NCBI GenBank assembly: GCA_964636785.1
Contig: CAZWVK010000125.1
Coordinates: 1-7,196 of the forward strand
Source: UBA6776 sp964636785
GTDB lineage: Bacteria > Bdellovibrionota > Bdellovibrionia > Bdellovibrionales > UBA1609
Direction: 5' to 3'
Length of the DNA stretch: 7,196 nt
Position numbers and translations under genes: made by a program. Positions 1-5,560 of the stretch are shown here, in pieces (within the stretch, counting starts at the first letter, position 1; each line of letters starts with the position of its first letter). The notes under the pieces are model-generated. The model did not search any database, was not told the origin of the DNA, and saw only the letters and a list, made by a program, of their open reading frames with translations.

Positions 1-263
1 ATCATGGAGACCACATCAGTCAATTCAACCGCTTCGTTTAAACTTTTTAAAAAAAAGATTCGCTTTCTTAGATCTGCATTGGCTCGCTTGAGTTCAAGCG
101 ATTGACTGCGCCGGCTTTCCTCATAACGCCGACGTTTAACCTGTTCCGCTTCGACCAATTTGCGAAGCTCTTGGTTGGATTGAATCAACTGACTTTTCAA
201 GTCTTGGGCGTCTTTTTTTCGCTCAGCAATGGAACGAATAATTTTTGAGCATAACTGATTCAC
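1..263 (-). CDS. N-terminal part of a charged coiled-coil protein, cut by the left window edge
   Basis: An open frame of 87 codons runs from a GTG at 263 to the left edge. An in-frame TAA lies four codons upstream, so GTG is the first usable start. It sits 4 bases after the stop of the preceding glycosyltransferase gene, which suggests translational coupling. No well-spaced Shine-Dalgarno is seen (only AGGG 2 bases before GTG), so a TTG further in remains possible. The visible product is strongly helical and rich in Lys, Arg, Glu and Gln. It reads as a continuous coiled coil for about 65 residues, then turns more hydrophobic near residues 68-87 (FFLKSLNEAVELTDVVSM). Such a leader often precedes a sensory or output domain such as GAF, but that domain would lie outside the window. 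I do not recognise the family and assign no function. Its membership in the same operon is inferred from spacing and strand. Confidence 0.7.
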   Translation of the reverse strand, partial: MNQLCSKIIRSIAERKKDAQDLKSQLIQSNQELRKLVEAEQVKRRRYEESRRSQSLELKRANADLRKRIFFLKSLNEAVELTDVVSM

Positions 264-267
264 CGCC

Positions 268-1914
268 CTAGATTATCACATCTTTTACAATTGGCTTTAC
301 TCGATATTCCAAAATATCAGCGACGCACTCAAAATCCGAAGCTTCCAAAGCCTTTTCAATATTCGCTTTGGCCTCCACCAGTGTGGCTCTTTGGACTTCC
401 GTCGAGCAAGAACGCCATAGGTCCGGCAGCAGATTCTCAATTCCCAATAAAGCTGCGTTTAAATTGATAAAACGAAAGTTTTTAACGAGTTGATCCAAGC
501 GCTCGGCTTCGTCTTGAAGATCCTTTATAAATTCAATCCCCTCTTCAGCCAAAACACGAATCCAATCGGATAAAATCAGATAGAACTTATCAAAAGCTTC
601 AAGTGTGTCTCTTTGAATCTTTTCAAATTCTCCAGGTTCAATTCTCAAACGCTCGGTATTAAACCATCGAATGAGTATGCCAACCAAAGAATCACATTTC
701 TCAATTTCTTCAAGGCGAAGATCAAATTGCCGAAGCGCTTCTGCATGAGCGGGCTCTTGTGGATTCTGTGCAGCCTTATAAACTCTAGGTAAAAGCTCAA
801 CCAGCTCCGCCAGAAATTCAGGAGTCGTTTTCGATACGGTATTGGGATAAGGACCACCCGTATAAAGCGCTTGAATCAACTGCCATTCCTGATCCGCACG
901 TTCCGACGTTTTAGGAAGAGTTTGAGAGTCCGATATCCGGAGAGCCGAAAGAGCACCCGCTAAACGGTCCTTGGCAATTGTCGAATCGGCCTTCAAATCC
1001 CATACGAAAAAACGATGGCTAAAAGGGCCTGTTTCAAAAGAATTTATAAACTCGTTTTTAAAATTTAAAACGGGACGATTAAGGAGTGATGCCATATGAA
1101 TGGGTGCGCTATCACCACCTATCAAACCGTCTGCAGATTGAAGAAGGTGAAAAACATCAGTGAGCTTCGTCTGTCCAATGAAATCATAGATTCGCTCTGA
1201 GCCTTCCCTTGGCTTGGCAAAGTCTCCAAGCCTCTGTTCGGACTGAACACCAATCAAAACCAGGGACTCTTTTTGAGTGTCGAGAAAGCCGCGAACCAGA
1301 TCCGAGATCTGCTGCTCACTCAGTGTTTTACCAAGATCACTCGCTCCCACATGAAGGATATAATAGGACTCTTTTGGAATCTCAATCTTTGATGGAATTT
1401 CAATCTTTGGATGCAAGTGATGCTCTTGGAGATCCACCTCACACGTCATGGCGAAAATCTGTGTCAGATGAATTCGACTCGACCGATCCACACCAGCTTG
1501 AGCATAAAAGAATGCACTTGCATCATCTTTCATATTTAAAAAGCCATCACCATGGCGGGTGTATCCGCGAGAGGATGAACCGGACATTTCCAAGTAAGAA
1601 GTCAAATAGCTACTGAAAGGGGAATAGCTAAGATTAATGACCTTATCAAAAGCCTGCACTGCTAAGGCGCTTAATAGATCATCGAGTCCATCGCTGTCCA
1701 AAGCCTCTGAACCTGCAAGAAATGGAGCGATAATTGTACCGGTTCTGACAACATGCACATGGATGGAATCCGGCAAACCCATCGTTGCATCTACAAATCT
1801 TTCACGAACCAAAAGATGAACTTCACAGTCCTCTTTTTCGTGGAGTGCGAGTAGACTCGGCCAGGTTTGGTAAATATCACCGAACCTTGCGAGTTGAATA
1901 ACGAGGATCTTCAT
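268..1914 (-). CDS. GT9-family (heptosyltransferase-like) glycosyltransferase with an extra helical C-terminal domain
   Basis: The first ~330 residues have the two-Rossmann GT-B layout of glycosyltransferase family 9, the ADP-heptose:LPS heptosyltransferase family. The N-terminus MKILVIQLARFGD places Asp at residue 13, as in the WaaC type. Residues 89-103 (FDKVINLSYSPFSS) match the neighbouring GT9 protein. Residues 266-284 hold the nucleotide-sugar motif GGDSAPIHMASLLNRPVLN, with Ala where GT9 members usually have Gly after Asp-Ser/Thr. Residues 169-180 carry a six-residue tandem repeat (KIEIPS) in the interdomain linker. Residues ~335-548 are an additional, mostly helical region not usual for heptosyltransferases and not identified here; the protein is therefore about 200 residues longer than typical. 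The ATG has a strong AAAGGAG ten bases upstream. It lies 71 bases after the first GT9 gene and just before a coiled-coil gene. The flagellar context suggests glycosylation of flagellin or of another cell-surface component. Donor and acceptor are unknown, and an LPS role cannot be excluded. Confidence 0.82.
   Translation of the reverse strand: MKILVIQLARFGDIYQTWPSLLALHEKEDCEVHLLVRERFVDATMGLPDSIHVHVVRTGTIIAPFLAGSEALDSDGLDDLLSALAVQAFDKVINLSYSPFSSYLTSYLEMSGSSSRGYTRHGDGFLNMKDDASAFFYAQAGVDRSSRIHLTQIFAMTCEVDLQEHHLHPKIEIPSKIEIPKESYYILHVGASDLGKTLSEQQISDLVRGFLDTQKESLVLIGVQSEQRLGDFAKPREGSERIYDFIGQTKLTDVFHLLQSADGLIGGDSAPIHMASLLNRPVLNFKNEFINSFETGPFSHRFFVWDLKADSTIAKDRLAGALSALRISDSQTLPKTSERADQEWQLIQALYTGGPYPNTVSKTTPEFLAELVELLPRVYKAAQNPQEPAHAEALRQFDLRLEEIEKCDSLVGILIRWFNTERLRIEPGEFEKIQRDTLEAFDKFYLILSDWIRVLAEEGIEFIKDLQDEAERLDQLVKNFRFINLNAALLGIENLLPDLWRSCSTEVQRATLVEAKANIEKALEASDFECVADILEYRVKPIVKDVII
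1375..1410 (-). repeat. In-frame 18-bp tandem duplication inside the long GT9 gene
   Basis: Two adjacent 18-base units, 1375-1392 and 1393-1410, differ at only two positions. On the plus strand they read tggaatctcaatctttga and tggaatttcaatctttgg. They encode a six-residue repeat (KIEIPS KIEIP) in the linker between the two Rossmann domains of the glycosyltransferase. The frame is kept, so this is a local slippage duplication that lengthens the linker. Confidence 0.85.
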
Positions 1915-2053
1915 TTTTCAGTTGCTCCTTTAAGAACTCTGACAGAATTTTTAGTTTCGCCGGCTCTTCCGAATACCCTCGGGTATCAATAATCTTTTGG
2001 GCGGATAGTTCTAGCTTCGCTATGACCTTGTGTAGACATTCTTGCGTTTTCAA
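1877..2053 (-). CDS. Possible 58-residue overlapping ORF bridging the two GT9 genes
   Basis: This is a frame not used by either neighbour. It starts at TTG 2053 inside the 3' end of the 391-residue GT9 gene, stays open across the whole 71-base gap, and ends at TGA 1877-1879 inside the 5' end of the long GT9 gene. A strong AAAGGAG lies about 9 bases before the TTG. The deduced product is protein-like: a Lys/Glu/Leu-rich amphipathic helix (e.g. KLKILSEFLKEQLKNED), with little low-complexity sequence. Against it are the short length, the TTG start, 68- and 38-base overlaps with better-supported genes, and the fact that 59 open codons can occur by chance. The same Shine-Dalgarno could also be fortuitous within the GT9 gene. 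No known family is recognised. If real it would be a small operon member; alternatively it could be the remnant of a longer gene whose frame the GT9 C-terminus now overlaps. Confidence 0.3.
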   Translation of the reverse strand: MKTQECLHKVIAKLELSAQKIIDTRGYSEEPAKLKILSEFLKEQLKNEDPRYSTRKVR

Positions 2054-3161
2054 ATTCCATTTCTCCTTTCCTGTCTATTCTTTCAGCTCTCCAATTTACA
2101 TCCGTTCGAGTTATAAATGCGTTGCACATGAGTTCACCAAACTCTTTGCCTTCGAAGAGGTCTAAGGCACTCACCACATCTGAAACAGATATCCCAATTG
2201 AGCAAACTCTTCGAGAATGTGGACACCTCTCTTTCGGAAGACATGGATAGCATTCCGAATTTGGCGAGAGAATGATAGCGCCAGACTTGTAGATGCTTTG
2301 TTTTAGGTAGTTTGAGCTTCCAAGAGAAAGCTCAATCACTTTGCAGTCTGAATCATTGGCAAGATGTTTGGTGCTGGTATCCAGCGTAATAAAATAATCA
2401 GCTTGCTTTATAGAAAGGTAAGCATCCTTAAGTGATCCACTGAGAAGCTCGACTTCGTTTTGGTAGGCGAAATCTGAAAGAAGGTGAATTTCATTCGGAG
2501 CACAAAGCATCTTGAGCTTAGCAAATGGATCGCGCTGTCTTATCACTTGAAACAAAAGTGACCATTTCTCCCGTGTCCAAGCCTTTTTTTCTTCAGAGGA
2601 AAGAATCTGAAAAAGGTAAAGCTTTCTTCCCTGAGATAAGATCGGCTTTTCATATTTTCGGTTTGAAAAGGTCCAATCCGCAGACGAGGAAAGCTGAAAG
2701 CCTTTTCTAAACCAATCCAGAAGATGACGCTGGATCAGAGTGATCTGCGAATCCATCTCCTTAAAAACCTCTGAGCTAAAGTGAACTTGATCATTTTCAA
2801 TGATGGATCCAAGTCGTTCTTTGCCTTGAATAAGACCTGAGATCTGTGATGAGAACTCGGTGTGACTGAGATTAATAATCAGATCAAAGGACTCTTGATC
2901 CAAATCTCTTAGCTTTTGATCTATTGTATCTCCAGCATCAAAGATACCTGAGCGCTCACTTCGAATCATTTCAAACATTTTTTCACGTGGTAGAAAGTGC
3001 CAATGATCAACAACTTCCATTGTTTCTGCAGCTGAGCGAAACTCCTCGAAACAAAAATAATGAAGTGATGAATTGGGATACTTCTTCTTAATTCCGTTTA
3101 GAAGCGGCACCGTCATTAAAATATCACCGAGTCTTTGAAAATTAACTGCTAGTATTTTCAT
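1986..3161 (-). CDS. GT9-family (heptosyltransferase-like) glycosyltransferase
   Basis: This 391-residue protein has the GT9 GT-B pattern. The N-terminus MKILAVNFQRLGDILMTVPL carries Asp13 and the typical first Rossmann strand. FDLIINLSHTEFSS lies at 92-105. The C-terminal nucleotide-sugar motif is YFITLDTSTKHLAND at 256-270, with Asp261 and His266 kept but Ser in place of the usual Gly. Four cysteines at 304, 307, 313 and 320 (ECYPC...RCPH...VC) form a cluster of the kind found near the C-terminus of many GT9 proteins, possibly a metal or disulfide site. A charged tail of ~50 residues after residue 340 goes beyond the usual fold. The ATG overlaps the stop of the Maf-N-like gene as ATGA, with AGGTGA 9 bases upstream, so translation is probably coupled. 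Shared N-terminal motifs suggest it is a divergent paralogue of the next gene. Sugar transfer to flagellin or to LPS is inferred from family and context; the substrate is unknown. Confidence 0.83.
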   Translation of the reverse strand: MKILAVNFQRLGDILMTVPLLNGIKKKYPNSSLHYFCFEEFRSAAETMEVVDHWHFLPREKMFEMIRSERSGIFDAGDTIDQKLRDLDQESFDLIINLSHTEFSSQISGLIQGKERLGSIIENDQVHFSSEVFKEMDSQITLIQRHLLDWFRKGFQLSSSADWTFSNRKYEKPILSQGRKLYLFQILSSEEKKAWTREKWSLLFQVIRQRDPFAKLKMLCAPNEIHLLSDFAYQNEVELLSGSLKDAYLSIKQADYFITLDTSTKHLANDSDCKVIELSLGSSNYLKQSIYKSGAIILSPNSECYPCLPKERCPHSRRVCSIGISVSDVVSALDLFEGKEFGELMCNAFITRTDVNWRAERIDRKGEMEFENARMSTQGHSEARTIRPKDY

Positions 3162-3766
3162 CGAATGATTTCACCTAAGATTTTAAAGATTTTTTGCCAT
3201 CTCAGGCCCAAGGAACTCTCATGGGCGAGACGTTTGTACATTTCTGCAGGTGATTGTGTATCCAATGATTGTGGACAGAAGAAATGATCATGACCGCGAA
3301 GCTTAAACTGCTCATTGATATTCTTTGGAGATCGACCTTTTAAAAGCGCATAAAGATCTTCATACTCTTTTAAATGTGAATATATAGCTGGAGCAAATGT
3401 CATAACACCAAATGGTCGCTTGAAGCTTTCGAAATCTGAAATCCCATTGATCCGATCCAGCTCTATAAAATGAATATCCGCTAAGAAAGAGGATGGATTT
3501 TCACTCCTAAATCTCTCAATCAGTTGAGAGATCTTTTCGATCACTACAATTTTCCCGTTGAAATTCCTTTTTACTTCAAGCACATGGTGGCCCGCTCCGA
3601 GTCCCAGTAGAACCAGGCTTTGACTTAAGCCCATTTCATCACGGTAATGCTCCACCCATTGCCTGGCCTCGCTGATAGGATCAATGAAGCTGCACAACTG
3701 ACGCTTTCGATAACGAACAAGGGTCTGTCCTTGTTCGCCAGTTGAGATTTCCAAATCTAGATTCAT
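3158..3766 (-). CDS. Stand-alone Maf (motility-associated factor) N-terminal-like domain protein
   Basis: This 202-residue protein resembles the N-terminal domain of Maf flagellin glycosyltransferases. A 'DPxxEAxxWxE' stretch (DPISEARQWVEHYRDE, 29-44) is followed by a Rossmann-like strand and glycine turn (LVLLGLGAGHHVLEV, 51-65) and a strand ending in acid (KIVVIEK, 72-78). In complete Maf proteins this is followed by the MptE-like catalytic domain (PF01973/DUF115). That domain is absent here, and the protein ends ~125 residues after the Rossmann turn. The start overlaps the TPR gene's stop and the end overlaps the GT9 gene's start, both as ATGA, so the three are likely co-translated. An accessory role in recognising flagellin, or in modification with the GT9 proteins, is an inference. 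The glycine turn could also indicate a methyltransferase-like nucleotide-binding fold. The family assignment is from memory of motifs, with moderate confidence. Confidence 0.62.
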   Translation of the reverse strand: MNLDLEISTGEQGQTLVRYRKRQLCSFIDPISEARQWVEHYRDEMGLSQSLVLLGLGAGHHVLEVKRNFNGKIVVIEKISQLIERFRSENPSSFLADIHFIELDRINGISDFESFKRPFGVMTFAPAIYSHLKEYEDLYALLKGRSPKNINEQFKLRGHDHFFCPQSLDTQSPAEMYKRLAHESSLGLRWQKIFKILGEIIR

Positions 3767-4566
3767 GAACCTATTCTCAATTGATAAGCCGGTACAAACT
3801 CCGGATGGGTCAAACGAAGTCTTTCAAGCTCAAGTTTTGCCGTATCTTTGAATCCCGCTCGAAACGAAAGCTCAACAAACGCCAACCACAGATTCTGATT
3901 TTCACCATCAAGATTCAAATAGCTTTGTAGACGTTTGAATATGACTTGAGGTTTTTCCTCGCCATACCACGCAAAAAGCAACCCCAAAGCTGTTTCATTC
4001 TTGGGCGCAAAATCCAAAGCCAGTTCAAGATTTCCCAGTGCGAGTTCATGGTCACCTTTGAAACGATGGCATAGCGCCAAACCCACCCAAGCTTTGTCAT
4101 TCTTTGAGTTCACTCGGATCGCTTCACGAAATGAAATCGTCGCAGATTCCCAATTCTTTCTTTGAATGTCGAGTGTGCCAAGATTAACCAGTACGCCGTC
4201 TGAGCTCCCTGGATACTCCAACGCCTTATATAAATAGTCTTCAGCACTTTCAAATTGCCCCAACTGAATCAATGCCGCACCCATAAGACGATAGAGCTTA
4301 TTAAGACCCTTTAATTCCGCTCCGCGATTTTCGAGAGCTCTTTCAAACAGTCGAACGCATTGAGAAAAATTTTGATCCTCAAATTCCATTTCGCCCAGAG
4401 TCAGGAGATCCTCAAAGCGAGGCGATGTGATTGAGATTTTCATGAGTGTTCTTTTTGCGAGCTCACGTTGACCTTTTGAATTGAAAAATTCCACTTGGCT
4501 TCTGAGCGTATCAACATTGTAGGTAACAGGTCTTGATTTGCTGACCTCGACAACTAACTGGGACAA
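3763..4566 (-). CDS. TPR-repeat protein, first gene of the putative flagellar modification operon
   Basis: The 267-residue protein is made almost wholly of tetratricopeptide-type helix pairs. Clear units lie near residues 52-85, 90-121, 123-156 and 157-190, each with the W/L-G-Y/F-A-P spacing (e.g. LGQFESAEDYLYKALEYPGS). Weaker pairs lie near 20-48 and 225-258. There is no signal peptide or membrane segment, so it is probably a cytoplasmic scaffold that binds partner proteins. The start is TTG at 4566, chosen because GGGAGG lies 5 bases upstream and the product begins directly before the helical region. That Shine-Dalgarno is inside a hairpin, and a sigma-54-like promoter lies just upstream. 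The 3' end overlaps the Maf-N-like gene by ATGA. TPR proteins are often encoded with, or fused to, GT9 and related protein glycosyltransferases, so a substrate-presenting role is plausible but inferred. Confidence 0.85.
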   Translation of the reverse strand: MSQLVVEVSKSRPVTYNVDTLRSQVEFFNSKGQRELAKRTLMKISITSPRFEDLLTLGEMEFEDQNFSQCVRLFERALENRGAELKGLNKLYRLMGAALIQLGQFESAEDYLYKALEYPGSSDGVLVNLGTLDIQRKNWESATISFREAIRVNSKNDKAWVGLALCHRFKGDHELALGNLELALDFAPKNETALGLLFAWYGEEKPQVIFKRLQSYLNLDGENQNLWLAFVELSFRAGFKDTAKLELERLRLTHPEFVPAYQLRIGS

Positions 4567-4572
4567 TTTTGC

Positions 4573-4608
4573 CTCCCTTTGAAGTTTCCGTTCTGAAACT
4601 TAAGGGAG
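4573..4608 (-). promoter_or_regulatory. Hairpin that contains the Shine-Dalgarno of the TPR gene
   Basis: On the minus strand two arms pair. The 5' arm is CTCCCTT followed by AAGTTTC (4608-4595), the loop is AGAACG, and the 3' arm is GAAACTT, a 2-base bulge, then AAGGGAG (4588-4573). That makes 14 base pairs with one small bulge. The 3' arm holds the GGGAGG that precedes the TTG start at 4566, so folded RNA would hide the ribosome-binding site. No U-run follows, so it is not an intrinsic terminator. The predicted sigma-54 transcript would start inside this element and lack the 5' arm. Confidence 0.65.
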
Positions 4609-4624
4609 CAACCGGTATGCCAAT
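4607..4624 (-). promoter_or_regulatory. Sigma-54 (RpoN) -24/-12 promoter for the TPR-Maf-GT9 operon
   Basis: The minus strand reads TTGGCATACCGGTTGCT. This fits the sigma-54 consensus TGGCAC-N5-TTGC, with GG at 4621-4620, GC at 4609-4608 and exactly 10 bases between the two dinucleotides. The predicted transcript start is about 4594-4597, some 30 bases before the TTG of the TPR gene. It sits in the largest intergenic gap of the window, between two flagellar transcription blocks, and sigma-54 commonly drives flagellar genes. No comparably good match was noticed elsewhere in the window. Confidence 0.65.
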
Positions 4625-4644
4625 CAGGCTAGATGGATTAATGG

Positions 4645-4672
4645 CTCTTTGACTCTAACTCGAGTCAAAGAG
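4645..4672. repeat. Perfect 11-bp inverted repeat upstream of the sigma-54 promoter
   Basis: CTCTTTGACTC (4645-4655) and GAGTCAAAGAG (4662-4672) are exact reverse complements separated by six bases. The repeat begins about 10 bases after the stop of the FliT-like gene. As RNA it would form an 11-bp hairpin. No U-run follows on the minus strand (CCATTAATCC), so it is not a classical intrinsic terminator. Its centre lies about 63 bases upstream of the predicted sigma-54 start, so it may be an activator site, or a 3'-end stabilising structure for the upstream mRNA. The right arm can also pair with TTGAC at 4673-4677. Confidence 0.75.
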
Positions 4673-4681
4673 TTGACCCGC

Positions 4682-5110
4682 CTATGCTTCTTCGTTGACT
4701 CGACCAGCCTGACCTTTGGAATGGTAGGAACCCAATGCTTTTTTTGTGGTCTGAACCTGTCTTAGTTCTTTGATGATCCCGGATTTGGCATCTTCAATCA
4801 CGGACAAAATCTGAAGATCCTGAGAGAGAATTTCCGTCACAATCTGATTCTTTAAATCCATGGATTCAATGACCGATCTTTTATATTCATCACTCAACTG
4901 CGGATCTTTCGGATCAACACCAGCGACCGCGTTATTGATCATAGAGTCGATGGAGCGCACCAGGTTTAAAATCGTCTCTCTGGCCTGATAGAACACTTCG
5001 ATATTGTCGAATTGCCCTTCAGCAAAATTAATAAGCTCTTTTTCATTAATCTCTTTGAACTTGAGAAGATGTTCATTCCTCTGAGTCATGAGCTTAATAA
5101 TATTTTCCAT
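4682..5110 (-). CDS. Small helical protein in the FliT position (putative flagellar export chaperone)
   Basis: This small, acidic, nearly all-helical protein directly follows fliS, where many bacteria encode the FliD chaperone FliT or an FlgN-like chaperone. Residue pattern (long amphipathic helices such as LLKFKEINEKELINFAEG, then RETILNLVRSIDSMI) and size fit that class, but sequence similarity to FliT is too weak for a firm name. Start choice: a frame open to 5128 gives 148 residues, with its ATG overlapping the fliS stop as TAATG, but no good Shine-Dalgarno. The ATG at 5110 gives 142 residues and is preceded by GGGAGGG three bases away (GGAGG four bases away), so it is preferred. The starts at 5128 and 5122 remain possible. 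A role in FliD or flagellin export is inferred from position. The gene ends 10 bases before a strong inverted repeat. Confidence 0.78.
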   Translation of the reverse strand: MENIIKLMTQRNEHLLKFKEINEKELINFAEGQFDNIEVFYQARETILNLVRSIDSMINNAVAGVDPKDPQLSDEYKRSVIESMDLKNQIVTEILSQDLQILSVIEDAKSGIIKELRQVQTTKKALGSYHSKGQAGRVNEEA

Positions 5111-5113
5111 CGT

Positions 5114-5120
5114 CCCTCCC
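5114..5120 (-). promoter_or_regulatory. Strong Shine-Dalgarno that decides the start of the FliT-like gene
   Basis: GGGAGGG lies within the annotatable 5' extension of the FliT-like frame, three to four bases before the ATG at 5110. The two earlier in-frame ATGs at 5128 and 5122 have only A-rich sequence upstream. The spacing is slightly short, so the assignment is probable rather than certain. Confidence 0.55.
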
Positions 5121-5127
5121 ATGGACA

Positions 5128-5520
5128 TTAGTCTTTTTTGATTTCTTCTTTTTTGAGTGATTCAACGGCTTCAACCCAACCCTGATACAAAGTCTCAGTG
5201 ATCTTAAGCACACTTTGCAGCGGCTTAACGTCGCCTTTGATATTGGCTTGAGTGAGTTGATCGGTGATATACATATAAAGCTGTTCAAGATTGACGGCAA
5301 TTTCACCGCCCGATTTGTGATCGAGTGTATTGTTTAACTCCATAAATATATCGTAAGCCTTTCCAATGTTTAGGCCTCTTTCTGCAATATCTTTTTGTTC
5401 GATGGCGATAATAGCTTTCTTAATGAAGCGAATTGCTCCTTCGTAGAGCATCAATAAAAGTTTTTCGCGGCTCGCACTCTGTACAGATGTGTTTTTATAT
5501 TTCTGGTATGCAGCTTTCAT
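5128..5520 (-). CDS. fliS: Flagellin export chaperone FliS
   Basis: The 130-residue product has the FliS signature throughout: AYQKYKN near the N-terminus, then SVQSASREKLLLMLYEGAI (12-30), GGEIAVNLEQLYMYITDQL near 71-89 and a C-terminal W-x-E helix (LYQGWVEAVESL). FliS binds the disordered C-terminus of flagellin in the cytoplasm, prevents early polymerisation and delivers it to the export gate. Length is normal for the family. The ATG at 5520 has GAGAGGT six to seven bases upstream. It lies 40 bases after fliD and its stop overlaps the first ATG of the FliT-like frame (TAATG), giving the usual fliD-fliS-chaperone order. Nothing is unusual in it. Confidence 0.97.
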   Translation of the reverse strand: MKAAYQKYKNTSVQSASREKLLLMLYEGAIRFIKKAIIAIEQKDIAERGLNIGKAYDIFMELNNTLDHKSGGEIAVNLEQLYMYITDQLTQANIKGDVKPLQSVLKITETLYQGWVEAVESLKKEEIKKD

Positions 5521-5560
5521 TGATTTACCTCTCGGAACAAAAACTTATCATCTTGATACA

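Noticed and set aside
1209..1616. Plus-strand open frame of 135 codons
   Set aside because: It is antisense to the well-supported GT9 gene, with composition typical of a shadow frame and no Shine-Dalgarno or family match.
1974..1985. Near-palindrome taccctcgggta just after the stop of the 391-residue GT9 gene
   Set aside because: Only a 5-bp stem with a four-base loop and no U-run; too weak for a terminator.
4645..4672. Intrinsic terminator for the fliD-fliS operon
   Set aside because: The stem is strong, but no U-run follows it on the transcribed strand.
4600..4680. Sigma-70-type promoter using TTGACT on the minus strand within the inverted repeat
   Set aside because: The nearest -10-like hexamer needs a spacer of about 20 bases and matches poorly; the sigma-54 reading is far better.
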